Position numbers and translations under genes: made by a program. 64,000 nt of DNA from Pipra filicauda (Eukaryota; Chordata; Aves; Passeriformes; Pipridae). This document shows positions 25,201-37,200 of the stretch, piece after piece. Where the stretch lies: NCBI RefSeq assembly GCF_003945595.2, contig NW_024104525.1, positions 690,983 to 754,982 of the forward strand. Direction: 5' to 3'. The notes under the pieces are model-generated. The model searched no databases. It was not told the origin of the DNA and saw nothing but the letters and a program-made list of their open reading frames with translations. How positions within the stretch are numbered: the first letter of the stretch is position 1; each line of letters begins with the position of its first letter.

Positions 25201-25440
25201 CTTTTCTTTCCCTCATATATTCTGACTTGCTATTACTGCCCTGCAAATCTATTTTTTTTTATAATCTTTGTCTTTCTTTAAATTCAAACTCTTTGTTTCA
25301 AGTTCTTTGTGAGAAAATATATCCTTGCAAATGCATTTATGTCTGTGTCTGTTTACACAGAACATCATTAATGTATGGACCACATTGATTTATGTTCTTC
25401 TAAAGAAGCATGTTTTTTTTAAAGTTTTACTCTTTGCTGC
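22210..25440. other. AT-rich non-coding sequence
   Basis: No gene is supported. The longest minus-strand frame of the window (165 codons, 23739-24236) shows no domain, and its reverse is equally open in places. Small repeats include the 18-bp duplication at 24246-24281 and a (CA)n-like run near 23258-23272. Confidence 0.55.
24246..24281. repeat. Two 18-bp tandem units
   Basis: TACTTGTCTGCACCCCCA at 24246-24263 is followed at once by TACTTGTCTGCACCTCCA at 24264-24281. The next bases (TACTAGTCA, TACTAGTG) look like two shorter derivatives of the unit start. A small minisatellite seed with no obvious role. Confidence 0.85.
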
Positions 25441-25444
25441 AAGC

Positions 25445-25646
25445 AAAGAAGGAAGGAAGGGATGGAAGGGAGGAAAGAAAAGAGGAAGGTGGAAGAGGAA
25501 AGGGTGAAAAGGGGAAGAGAGAGAAAAGAGGGAAGAGAGAGAAGAGAGAGAAGAAAGTGAGCAAAGAAAGAGAGGGAGGGAAGGAAGGGGGGGAAGGAAG
25601 GAAGGAAGGAAGGAAGGAAGGGAGGGAGGAAAGAAGGAAGGAAAGA
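25445..25646. repeat. Polypurine tract with (GGAA)n
   Basis: About 200 bases that are all A or G on the plus strand apart from five interruptions (25463, 25490, 25505, 25558, 25562). The last 84 bases (25563-25646) are uninterrupted and include a GGAA repeat at about 25593-25620. The three open frames across it, rich in K/R/E/G on the plus strand and S/F/L/P on the minus strand, are composition artefacts, not proteins. Confidence 0.95.
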
Positions 25647-25689
25647 CATCTCTTCTCCCTCAGACCACAGGAATAAAAAAAATCCTTCA

Positions 25690-25860
25690 CGGTTTTGTTT
25701 TGGTTGGTTTTTTTTTTTTAATTTCCCTTCTCCTCATCATCTTCTTCCTCACTCTTTTTTTTCCCTCCTATTTCTATTCTCCTCTGCTTTTCATATTACC
25801 AACTTTACCCTCATTTTACTTTATTTTGTGACTCCTTCTTACTCTCCTTTTCCCCCCAGT
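25690..25860. repeat. Pyrimidine-rich stretch following the purine tract
   Basis: Predominantly T and C (CTTCTCCTCATCATCTTCTTCC, TTTTTTTTCCCTCC, CTTTTCCCCCCAG), placed within 50 bases of the purine tract. The strand asymmetry therefore flips sign at about 25650-25690. Confidence 0.8.
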
Positions 25861-25958
25861 CTTAAGTCCTTGTTCTGCAAAGTGTGAAATGTGTGTACTT
25901 TCACCTAGTATCCTCACAAGAAACAGAAACACTAAGAAAAGAAAGACTAATCAAAGGG

Positions 25959-25986
25959 AAAAAACAAACAAACAAACAAAAACAAC
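25959..25986. repeat. (AAAC)n simple repeat
   Basis: Runs of AAAC/ACAA tetranucleotides. No element attached. Confidence 0.9.
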
Positions 25987-28387
25987 AGAAAAAGATGCAC
26001 TAATATTAATGAAAACAGTAACCAGACAGGCAGAACTGATATGGTTTTCTTTGCTACTGAGCTTCTTCATTCCTTTTCATTTGTGGAGTATTTAAAGTAG
26101 TTTTTCTTAGTCAGTTGTTTCCCCAGGCACATCTGGAATCATCTCTGCAACATCTTTTCATTGTTTTTTCACTGAGTTCACTTTCAACACCCTGAACTCC
26201 TTGTGGTAGTTTACTTTACCTAGTTTACTTGTCTTTCTTTTTTAAGTCAAGTTATTCACATTAAACTGGAGTTTGCAACTCCAGTGTGAGAACATGGAGC
26301 AGGAGAAGGAAAGAAATGGGATTTCAGTAGGAAAGATGCCTGTTCTTCAGCTTCTTTTCTCTCCACTGGCTCTGAGCTTGTACTTAAGTAACTGGAAAGA
26401 GGCTGTGGTGTTTGCAGTGTTCTTGCTAGTGCTGTGAGCAGGAGATGGAAGGTGTGTGGTTCTAGATACCCTGCATTCCCCTGGTAAATCCATATGTGTC
26501 TATTTATATTGTTATCCTATCTTTAACGGAATCTTTTGTGTGTGCATATAACATGAGTGCTAGCCACTTTATGCAATGCACTTTATTGTAGAGCACATAA
26601 ATTAGATCTGTATGTGCTAGCCAGACTGTCAGAATCAGCCTAAAGTAAAGGGCATGGAGTTCTGCATGGGTAGATCTAGTCTGCTTCTCATCTTGGAATT
26701 ATAGTCATATTCAAGTCTGTTAAAGTTGGAGAATCATGGGTCACCAGACATGGGTCATATTGCAGATACATCAAAAAGTGTATTTTCTTCTAAGATCAAG
26801 ATGTGAAATCTCTAATACTAACAATCACACATCGCTGGTTTCCACTCACAAGTCAATCCACGGACCCAAAGAATAGAAAACTGCAAAGATGTGGGTAATT
26901 TGTGGAGAGGTAAAAGGTGTCAAAAAAATTCAATACGATTGTTCTGTGGTGGCCATTAAATATAGAGGTGACCATTTCATATAAAAACCCTTCAACTGCC
27001 CTACTACAGAATAACTTATGCTTGGAAGAATGAATTTTTATGTTAAAATTTATAGCCATTAACCTGTCACTGTAGTACAAGATGTGCCATCTATACCTCT
27101 TACAGAGTGGTAATCACAATTTAAATTAATGTGATAGTGCATATTTTTTTTTAGTAATTGATATATAGATAACATATTATACTAATTTAAATATTATTAA
27201 TATATTTTCTATTTTTTGTCTATTAATTCCTCTTTTTTTTTTCTAGTTTCTGAAATTTATTTCTGTATTTTTTCCCTGCAAGTCCAGGTTCTTTTTTTCC
27301 CATGTAAGCCCAAGTTCTTTTCTCTCAGCTTCTCCAGTTTTTTCTTTTCCTTTTTTTTTGAATTGTCTTTCTTTCTTCCACTCTCTTATCTTAATCAGGC
27401 ATAACATATGAAGTTATAGATATGAAGCTAGGAAATAGATATCTGGCATATTTGCTCCTCACTGATGTGATTCCCCATATGATAGCACTGTTCTACATGG
27501 GAAGGAGAATTTAAAAAAAAAGTGGGTAGTACCAGAGAAAACGCAAAGACAGGTGGAAAAAGAACTATTGCAAACGCAGGATTTTCTTACTTTCTTTGTA
27601 TGATTTATCATTATCCCATTTGCATGTGGAATGCTTTTAAAATTAATCTATCAGATGTTCTATTCTATAACTGCTGGCCAACTAACAAATTCCAGGAATC
27701 TGGAGAATCTCCATATTTGATTCAGTGTTTGCTGCCAAACAGTTATTTGGCATGTCTGTAATTGCATATAGTTTTGATTTGAAGGACTGGGAATCATATG
27801 GACTGCTGATGCTCACTCATAAGCAGACAAAAAAAATGATAACAGTTTTTGATATAAGACTTGAATTTATTATTTTAGTTTTGATGTTGCTTTATATTTA
27901 ATCTCACTTTCTGAGCAGCAGTTAAAATTTGTCTAAATTTGGTCAAGCAGTAGCAGTCATTCTGTGATTTACATCAAAAAATCTCATTCTCTGTACATTT
28001 TCAAGGCTAGGATACGCATCCAAAGCACAATGACTCTATACTATGGAACAGGACTGATCTGGGATCCACTTCATGATTCCTTGTGACCAAATCCTGATTC
28101 CAAGAGACATGAAGACTTGCACTGGCACCATTTCTACCTTTCCAAAGGAAATCAAAGTTTATGAGAAGCTTCATTGCCCTTCTCTGGACATGCTACATCT
28201 TTGATACTCTGATGAAGACAACCAAAGGATAAGAAGTGAGGGGAGCTGCAGGAAGCAAAATTCCTGTGAAGGCAGAGCATGCCCAGAGTGCTCCTCTTGG
28301 AACCCAGCTGTCATGGCACTCTGTGCTGGGATTCCACCCACAGGGTAAATGCAATGTTTGTGGAAATGGATGACAGAAGTTGTTGGG

Positions 28388-28411
28388 TTTTTTTGTTTGT
28401 TTGTTTGTTTT
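28388..28411. repeat. (TTTG)n simple repeat
   Basis: TTTTTTTGTTTGTTTGTTTG tetranucleotide run. Confidence 0.9.
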
Positions 28412-29096
28412 AATTTGGACTCTAAAAACACTCTATATAGTATACATTTTGTTAAAAAGATTCAGGAGGAAAGAAACTATTCAGTGAATCAGTAAGGAAA
28501 TATTTTAAGGAGTTGTATCTTTTGGTTTATTGATTTTCCACTGATTTAAACTAACAGGATTTATGATGGTTCTTTTGGGTTTTTCTTTGTTTCTGTCTGT
28601 TTGAGGGGTTTTATCTCTGTATATAAATATAGATGTCTTCAGTACTGTTTATAAGGTGGATATCGATATAAGTCAGTGAAAAGTCAGGAGAACTATTCAG
28701 TTACCTAAATGACTATGTGTCAAATGTCTTCTTAGACACCCTAGGGAACCTGAATTACATGTAAGGAAACAGAACCTTGTTCTTTTGTTCATGGGAGAGC
28801 AGGATAAAAAATAAAAAAAACCCAAATTCTCATTTGCATTGACATCTATAGTGTTTCTCCACTACCACTGAATTAAATTGAAAAAGAAGTGAACCAAATA
28901 CAATATTCAAGGTAAAAATATCACTGAAAAAATGAGTTTTCATGGAAAGTCAGAGTGAAGGCTAAAGTACTCATTGGGGAGATAGTCCACAAATTAATTC
29001 AAATGTAGTCAAATTGAAAAGAGCAGCATACACATTCTGAAATGTTATATTACTATCAAAGCACACTTTCTTATTCCTTCTGGACAGCCCAAGATA

Positions 29097-29139
29097 TTTC
29101 TGCTACTTCTGCTACTTCTGCTATTTTTGCTATTTCTGC
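29097..29139. repeat. 9-bp TTCTGCTAC tandem repeat
   Basis: About five units of a 9-base motif: TTCTGCTAC twice or more, then the variants TTCTGCTAT, TTTTGCTAT and TTCTGCC. The steady divergence from left to right suggests an old array decaying at one end. Confidence 0.9.
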
Positions 29140-30836
29140 CTTCAGAATATGATGGCAAGCGGAAAGAAGGAATAAAGAAATAATTTCCATTGATATTCAC
29201 TTTTTTGTTGTTTGCTGCCTAATACATTCCTCCATAGCAGCTGATTTATTGATAATAAATCTGGTTAGAATTAAAATAAAAAGCAAAAAATCACAAAATT
29301 CCTTAGTAAAGGACTGCTAAAAATTTACACATTTTTAACAGTATAAACATTTGAATAAACACAAACATTTTGTCTGCCTAAAATAGAAAGATGAAAGTGT
29401 GTAATTTGATATTGCTGCTTCTTTTCACATAGGTTTTGCATAATCTATGAAATAACAAATATATCAATATTATGTAAAAATAATACAGTTTGTAAATGAA
29501 ACAATCAATTACAAAATATAACATTTAAAGTCAAAATTTTCTATTAATTTAGAATCTATATTAAATTATTGCAGATTATAAATGATGCTGAAGCAGTCTG
29601 AAGAATAAAGATCAGTCAAAATGATAATACAATATATCAGAAAGATGTCCCTTTAAACAAGTAGTTTTATTCTTCTAGTATATGTTGAAGATTTTTTGTA
29701 AAAGAATACAAGCAGTACGTAGTTTACAACTAACATTTCTCTTGATAGTGCATTCCAGTCCCCAGCCATCAAAACATTTGGGATTTCCTCAGATTGAGGA
29801 TCCATGTGTCAGCTCTCATTGCTTGAAAATACTGAAATGAACCTGGCCCTAGAGTAATGACTAATACACTAAAGATTCAAGAACTACAAATTAATTAATT
29901 AAAAATATCATTTGAATTTGGGTTGTGAGAATTAGGAGTAATGGATACAGAAGAAAATTTTAAAAAAATTCATACTAGTGTATTATATCTGTCCTCACAA
30001 ACAGTTTTATTTTCATTCTTAGACAGGCACAGTGTTACTCTCAAGTAGGTCCCTTTTATTTGGAAGTTTTTAAAATATTTTTAAGACCTGAAAGCAGGAC
30101 CATACCTCTTACGAGCTTGCAAGAATTACGTAATAACCACTTTAGTAAGTTAAGCATTAATATGATTGTTATTCTTGGTGCAATTATCAGCACATTTCAG
30201 CTGAATGGGCTAAGACACTGTTATTTAGTATGAATTCAGTTATCTCACTTCAGAATTCTTTCTTTCTGATTCCTTGCCTTCTTTAGTTTGGTAATTTTAT
30301 GCTGCCTTGTTTACAGAATAAAATAATAGGAGTGGTTAGGGCTCATTAACTTGTATAAAAGAGGTCCTATGTCACAGTGCCTATTACAATATTACTACTG
30401 TGCTATGGATAGTAATCTTTTCTCTGTTAAAAAAATGTTCACAGAAGACCAAGATTTAACAGTATCATCTCAAGAGAGATGGAACCTTTTTTTTTTGAAG
30501 TTGAGTAATAAAAACATTTTTCCTGACCTCAAAAATTGTTGCAGCAGACAAAATTCTTCTGCAATATAAGAAGAGAGGAGGTAATAGAATAACTGCAAAT
30601 TTGGCTAACATTCTTTTTTTGTCAGTGGTGTAGAAGTGGTTTGACAGATTATGAAAATGATGAGGCATAGGTAGAGTATGTTACAGGTGTTTAAGAGTAA
30701 CCTGTCCTGAGTACAACTTAGAAGGGATATATTCTAAAGAAGCTCAGAAAGGTAACTGGCAGTTTTGGACAACTGAACTGGCACACTGGGTAACTCTAGT
30801 GCATTATACCAGGTAGAAAAAATAAGTGTATTATCC

Positions 30837-31327
30837 TGTCCTGGTTCTAGCCAGGAGAGGGGTAACTTTTGCAGTAGCTGGCAGGGCACATGGCTACGAC
30901 TCCAAGGTTATTTTATACCACCTCACTTCATTTCTAGGGGCAGAGGAAAGGGACTCTCTTCTGGGGAGAAGGGGTTCTTTCCAGTCACGATAATGTGGTG
31001 CCGGTCCTGAGCCAGAGGGAGTGGTAAGGGATTGTGGCTTCTGGCTTTGGTCATGTCAGGTCAGGCTCAGTGAGCATTTTGCATTTGAACCACTCTCTCT
31101 TTTGTACACTTTTGTTATTAACAGTGTTGCTGTTACTGTTCACTTTCTTATCTCACTGCTGTTTCCAGTAAATTGTTCTTACTTCAGCCTGTGCTCTTTG
31201 CCTTTTGTGCCTCCAGTTCTCCTCTCTATCCTGCCACAGGGGGAGGGGGAATGATCATGCAGCCGCATGGTTTGGAGAGCGTCAGTGGGAGAACTAAACT
31301 GGGGAGTAGCATTCCTAAACCATGACA
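30837..31327 (+). mobile_element. Solo LTR, avian ERVL-type, with near-perfect TSD
   Basis: Plus-strand LTR of 491 bp, starting TGTCCTGGTTCTAGCCAGG and ending TTCCTAAACCATGACA. Flanking pentamers are TATCC (30832-30836) and TATCT (31328-31332), four of five identical. The body contains GGTTATTTTATACCACC, a possible core promoter, and GTTATTAACAGTGTTGCTGTTACTG followed by CTTATCTCACTGCTGTTTCC. These are the reverse complements of blocks in the minus-strand LTRs at 891-1353 and 49508-49934, so the three form one subfamily. Its GC content stands out from the AT-rich flanks. No internal retroviral sequence. Confidence 0.88.
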
Positions 31328-31332
31328 TATCT

Positions 31333-33917
31333 CTACTGAAGATTTAAAACTAGGCCGGGCTGACTGTCAGAAATCAGCCAAACCAAAAGTAGCTTTACTA
31401 CAAAAAATTAGACATTTGAACATTCATGCACAAATGCATTAAATCTTACAGAAAAAAAAAAGAAAAAAGCTAATACTTCTAGAAAAGACAGACTCTATTC
31501 CACAATAGAGTCCATACACATTGCAATTCAGGGAGAGTTTTATGACTGAATTCATTTGAACTACATATATAGACATATAGATATATACTATATCTACCAT
31601 AAAAATAAGAAATCTGTGGATTCACACAGAAATTTTACTGACATACAGTAAAAGCTCATCAAGTCAAATAGTTTCTGGGTGGAAACTTTGCAGGTTGGAA
31701 AGCCAGAATATTCCAGCAAAACAAAGTGAATTTTTCACTCAGCTCAGTTTAGTAGAGATTATAGGTAGGAATATTATGGTCTTTGACAGAAAATAAACCT
31801 TTCATGTTTAACAATCTAGCTCCAATGCTTGCTAATATCATCATCTTTTGTATGATTCTAAATGGGTCTTAAACCACAGTGCAGTAGAATGATAATGTTC
31901 AAGCAGAGGTGAGTGTGAGAAGAGAGCTGAATGCATAAATTTGTAAGGTCAAGAGACATGAAGTCTGAAGTTGGACATAGTGAGTTGATCAAACCAAAGA
32001 AAAAAATGTGGACTACATCTGTCATAATGTGGGCATATGCGATTTAGATGTCTGCATTGACCGAAAAACTATGATTCCCATTTATAATCCTGATGCTCTA
32101 GGTACTTCTCAGATATCGATACTTATTATCCAAAGTCAAGTGAATCCCACAAAAAAAACAAAAACCAAAAAAAAAAAATCAAAAAACCCCACAAAAAAAC
32201 CTCCTGAACAAATAAACAAGCAAAAACCAAAACAAAAACATTTTTAGAAAAGCATTTCTTTATACTGTTTTACTTAAGATTTCATCTACAGAGTATGTTT
32301 CTTCTATTGTGGATAGTGCATTCCAGTCTCTGTTCATTTTGACCCTATTTCTGTTGAACATCTCTGTTCACATTGCAAAAGCATAATTATTGCTATTATC
32401 ACCCAACTGACACTGCCATAAGTTGTAGGTCAAAAGATATGACCTACAGTTTGCCAAGAAAAGGTAATGGAAAGAGGAATACAATAGCAGGGATATGCCA
32501 AAAATAAACTGGAAGGTGTCTTACAAGGTTTTTAGTCTATTTTAAAAACTAGTTAACCCTAAAATTACATTGAAGTCCACAGGTAACTAAGTTTGAATTT
32601 ATGTATATATATTTTTATATATACATAATTTCAAATTACTCATATGCATATTTTAAATACATAAAAATTTCATTAAAAATTCTCTTCAGTAAAGGTCCAT
32701 ATGGCATCAGACTTAAAATCCTTGCTGCATTAATATTATATGTAGATAATATATTTACTGATGTATCATAATGTCCTGGTTGCAGAGGGGAGTTTCTGGT
32801 TGCTATTTCACTAGAATTAACTATCATTCCTGATGTTAAAATACACCTCTCTCTTGTATCATCCCTATTTATCCAGGTAATTTTTTTCCCTGTAGGCATG
32901 TCACTTTTAAAAATTTCTGTTTCTTCTGTTTACTGTTATCAGGGTGATCTTATGAACATATCTACTTTTTTTTTTTTATTCTTTGTATAAAAATGGAAAA
33001 CAAAAGAAAACTTTTCATCAAGCATCAGCTATCCTTCTATTCATGTCTTTGTTTATTTCTGTCAAGGCTGCAATATATTCTATTCTCAGCTGTATGAAGT
33101 GAGAGAGAAAATAAAAGATTAAATTCTGATATAATTGAAACCTATTCAGAGCAGACATCCCTTGTCTTGCATAAGAAAGGAAGCTAAGTGAATACAAATT
33201 ATTATTTTCAAGTATATGAAAGTGGAAAGTGCAAACTTATCATGTAGGATGTTTGCATTGTTGAATATCCTTCCTAGTAACTCAGCTAAGGTGAAGAATG
33301 AGGTGGTTTAATTAGCAGCAACAGCTAAGCATATTTGGGTTAATCAGGTCTCAAGGATATTGCAAAGAACTTCAAAAGGACTTTGGTGAATAGGCAGCAT
33401 AATTCTGGATGAAATAATTTTCATTGAAGGCAAAGTGGTGAATGTTGGAGGGAATATTATGACCTACTTGTGTATGTCTGAGTTCTAAAAAATGAGAAAA
33501 AACAAGGCACCAACAATAGATTTTTAGTAAGAACATTCCCTTGGGATATGCACCTGGACCAGAATAAGAAGAGATATGGTAGACGACACAAGCTAGAAGG
33601 CCCAAGATACTCAGAAGAACTCCAGTGGGGATGTTCTGAGGGTGGTACCGGGGAAAAAGGGATCTTAGGATTGGATGTCCCCATTAGATATGATAATTGG
33701 TAAAGCACATAAAAGTGTAAGAATTCTGTTTGTGAACACACGTGCTGTTGTACTCCGTGAACCAGAAGGCCTTCATTAAAAGAGGTGCTCTATATCTTAT
33801 CTATACTAATGGCCTACTGAGTTTTTTCTCCTGATTTTAGGCAACAAAGTTGTGGTTAAAAGCATTATGGTTAATAATATTCTATGAAAACAATTAAATA
33901 AATTTTCTAAGCATTAA
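31333..33917. other. AT-rich non-coding sequence
   Basis: No gene. There is an A-rich stretch at about 32148-32245 (AAAAACC/CAAAAAC-rich) and a perfect AT palindrome at 32599-32628, listed separately. The short minus-strand frames at 32636-32899 and 33372-33741 have no domain. Confidence 0.55.
32599..32628. repeat. Perfect AT-rich inverted repeat
   Basis: Thirteen-base arms TTATGTATATATA and TATATATACATAA are separated by a TTTT loop. It would form a stable cruciform or hairpin. No neighbouring signal suggests a function. Confidence 0.9.
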
Positions 33918-34290
33918 CAACATGTAGGGCAAAGGAGCTGGTGAAGGGTCTGGGGTAGAGGTCTTAAGAGGAGCAGCTGAGGGAGCTGGGGTTGTTTAGC
34001 CTGAAGAAAAGGAGGCTGACAGGAGACCTTATCGCTCTTATAGCTACCAGCTTGAGGATGTAGCAAAGTGGGGGTCAGTCTCTTCTCACAAAGAAGTACT
34101 CAAGTAGTTCAAGTGAAGGTTTAGGTTATATATTGGGAAAAATTTCTTAGTGGAAACAGTTTTCAAGCATTGGAACAGTCTGCCCAGGGAAGTGGCTGAA
34201 TCCCCATCACTTGAAGTATTTCAGTGACATATAGATGTGGCACATAGGGACATGGTTTAGTGGATCCTTAGATCTATGAGGGGTAACCCT
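33918..34290 (+). mobile_element. CR1 LINE 3' fragment (older subfamily)
   Basis: Plus-strand CR1 tail. The reading CTGAGGGAGCTGGGGTTGTTTAGCCTG then AGGAGACCTTATCG is the conserved RELGLFSLEKRRL...GDLI block. TTGGAACAGTCTGCCCAGGG corresponds to HWNxLP, and GGGACATGGTTTAGTGG is a 3' UTR block of several avian CR1 subfamilies. The 3' terminus with octamers is missing and the middle is diverged. 5'-truncated at about 33918. Non-functional. Confidence 0.85.
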
Positions 34291-37200
34291 CAAAACTTCA
34301 TTTCAAGATTCAAGCGTACCCAAGCTTGGTACTGCAGGGTGAGCGTTCCAAACTCTGGGAGATCAGAAAACCCTTAAACATATCTCACATCTTGTCAATT
34401 TTATAACTCTTCACCAACCAATTGTTCTCCAAGGACAGTATAAGTGGTATACCAGTATACAGAGACAGAGATATGTGTATGTATACATATACTCTGTATA
34501 CATACTATATATACATACGTAAAAATATAGAATATATATAAAAGACAGCCTGAACTTTATTACACATGATAGATTAGTTCTAAAAACCTTTCCAATATAT
34601 AGCCACATTAACTCTGAGCAGTTGATATCTGACTGGAAAGTAACTCCCATATTTAAGGTAAATATGTTGCTTTACTGTGTAGCCCAAATGGGACTATTCT
34701 GCCACAGTGAGTGTCCAGTCAGAAAAGATAAATGAGTCACAGACACAAGCTAATTTGTCAAATATGCAGTTAAATTTTCTCTTTTAGATTTGCAAATATT
34801 GAAGATTACTTCTGTAAATAGAAACAAGGCTTTATTATTCAATTAAATTTATAAAATAATTTATTTTTCTTCTTCTAGTATGTTTAGCAAAGCATTTCTA
34901 TCCAAGCAAAGTCTCTTTTTTTGAAGAGTGTTTCACTGCTATGTTAAATATTATATAGTTGACACAATTATAAGTTCTCAAAAGAGAAAACGTATTTTGC
35001 TGGGCATAGTGGTCATTACTTTGGATCTAATCACAGGTGGTGATGTGGTAGTTTAAGAGTTAGAGGGAAAAGTGCAGATCAGAGTAGTCTATAAAAGGGA
35101 AATTTTTTTCAAAATAAAAGAAAAACAGTAGCAGAGGGTTTTTTATTTTTTAGGGATATGTAGGATAAGGAAATACATATAAATACCTCACTAATGTTGT
35201 TATCTCACACATCTATTCAGTCTCATATCATGATACAAAAGAAAATTATGAAATCTTATTATCCAAAATCTTTTATTTTGAAAATCTAAAATAAACAAAT
35301 AAAATGCCCCTGCAATTTAACTTAACAGCAGACTTTTATTTTTTTGAGAAAGGTCAAAACTCACATGGTAGGAAAAAACTGTTGTAAAATGAGTCAAAGG
35401 ATTTCAAAACTATATAGAATTTGGAAAATGCAGTGTCTACCAGATCTGAGGGAAGCTGAACAGCTATAAGCTTTCCATTTAATCCTGTAAAACTGGGAAG
35501 ACTAGGCCCCTGGGCTTTTAGAGCCCCAAAGACTAGCTACATATACCTGCCTAGAAATTATTTCTGAACAGCATAGGCACATCAGTATGATAACCTTTCA
35601 ATAGACTGATCAGCTTGTATTTTGAAAGTGACATTCACTGGAGATCTAAAGCAAGTAATAAACAAATTGATTAATAATAGGCTCAGAGCTAGCAAATTAT
35701 ACCATTGGTTCTGTTTCAAAGATGACTCTGAACTGGCTCAAATAATTTGTTCTGTATGTTTATAGCACTTTCTATGTTTGTCTGATAGTATGATGCAGAC
35801 CCTGACTCTTTCGCAATAATGTCTGTCAAATTTCTCAGTGTCATTTTTCATCTTTGTAAGATGAGGAAACAGAGGAAAAAAGAGTGAGAAGACCATCTGA
35901 AATTAGTATTGATGTGAACCCTTGAAAAGGCTTGCCATAAGATTCTAAATATGAATGATTCTGCTCCCTTTCCATCAGCAACTAATTTATTTGTTGTGGA
36001 TATTTAAGATATCATCTTAGCAAGGAGTCAGTCTGAGATTGCTAAGCTAGATTAGTTTATTTTGTTTAAAAAATGATCAGACAAGCCAGAACAACTTGTT
36101 TTCTTGCTGAACATGTCTTAAAAGAACTTTTCATGTAGTAATATACTTTGTCACTTAATACATCAAATGTTGCTTTTGCTAATACTCAAAAAGTTCCTAT
36201 TTCTGTAGACAGTCCAGATGGTAAACTTGTTTTCTCTAGGACTTGGAAAAAGAAAATTCAAAAAAATGGGATGAACAAGATCTGAGTAAATTAATTTAAA
36301 ATTTATAATGGGCTATTTGCAGGTTGGTTTTCTCTGATACTTGCTCAAATGTCTACTACAAAAGAAGATAAAATAGGATATGATTTTAAAATTTGCATTC
36401 TAAGTGTACTAATAAGTGGTAGCTAACAGAACTCTGAGGTCAACTCTTTATGCAGAAGAGGCATATGGCATATTCCCTCTTAAGATCGATTACTTTTCCT
36501 TGTTTACCAAGTACATCAAAAGTACTACATGCTTACTACCATACCTGCCGCTTTTGGGGGGGCAAGACTGATGCTCTTTTATAGTTTTTCTTCAGCGGTA
36601 ACTACTTTTTTAGTTCTTGTATTGCAAGATAGCTAAACATCTGACAGGAAACAGAGGCTCTCTAGCACTTTTCTGATGGTATCATGCTATTTCCTCTAAT
36701 GAAATTTCAAATTAATGACTGATTGCATTTTTACTTTATGGTGCATCAGGATAGCTATTGGTAGGCTTGGTAGACAGCCATAGCCCATGAGCACTATTAT
36801 GAGCACTTATTAGCATTTCATGTTACCACATGCAAGTAGTGGACCTTACCATCGCAATAGTGATGTCTTAAATGTAACTGTATTTTGTGTACTAAACTTT
36901 ATTATGGTAGCACTTATTTTCTGAATAAATACACTTTTCAGCATGGAGGTGTTTACCTGTCACCATTCATCATGATCCTTTTAATAGTATCTCCAGTTGA
37001 CCTGATCATCTGGACTGCCTACTGCAAACCCTCTACTATCTTGCAGCCCATTAATTTTACAAATTTTAATTGTGTCTGGTTTTGATAGCTTTAATTTTCC
37101 TGATATCCTGGAGATGTCTTATCAAAAAGTGGGAAATTATTTAAATTAGTGCTGCAATTGATGCGTTCGGTAGTACTGCAGCAATGGGAAGAGAGGGAGA

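Larger units (their letters stand above)
25861..30831. other. AT-rich non-coding sequence with small simple repeats
   Basis: About 5 kb without a supported gene. It contains the (AAAC)n, (TTTG)n and 9-bp TTCTGCTAC repeats listed separately. A stretch at about 28160-28195 (CATTGCCCTTCTCTGGACATGCT) resembles the complement of the CR1 'RVQRRA' codons and may be a very short old CR1 scrap, but it is too short to call. Confidence 0.55.

Noticed and set aside
25410..25690. Low-complexity frames (KERKGG-rich on plus; SFLPSFLP-rich on minus)
   Set aside because: Pure artefact of the polypurine tract.
28160..28195. Possible tiny CR1 scrap (CCCTTCTCTGGACATGCT)
   Set aside because: Only about 20 matching bases and nothing recognisable on either side.
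28200..28360. Moderately GC-rich stretch considered as an exon
   Set aside because: No consistent open frame with flanking splice sites, and no recognisable protein.
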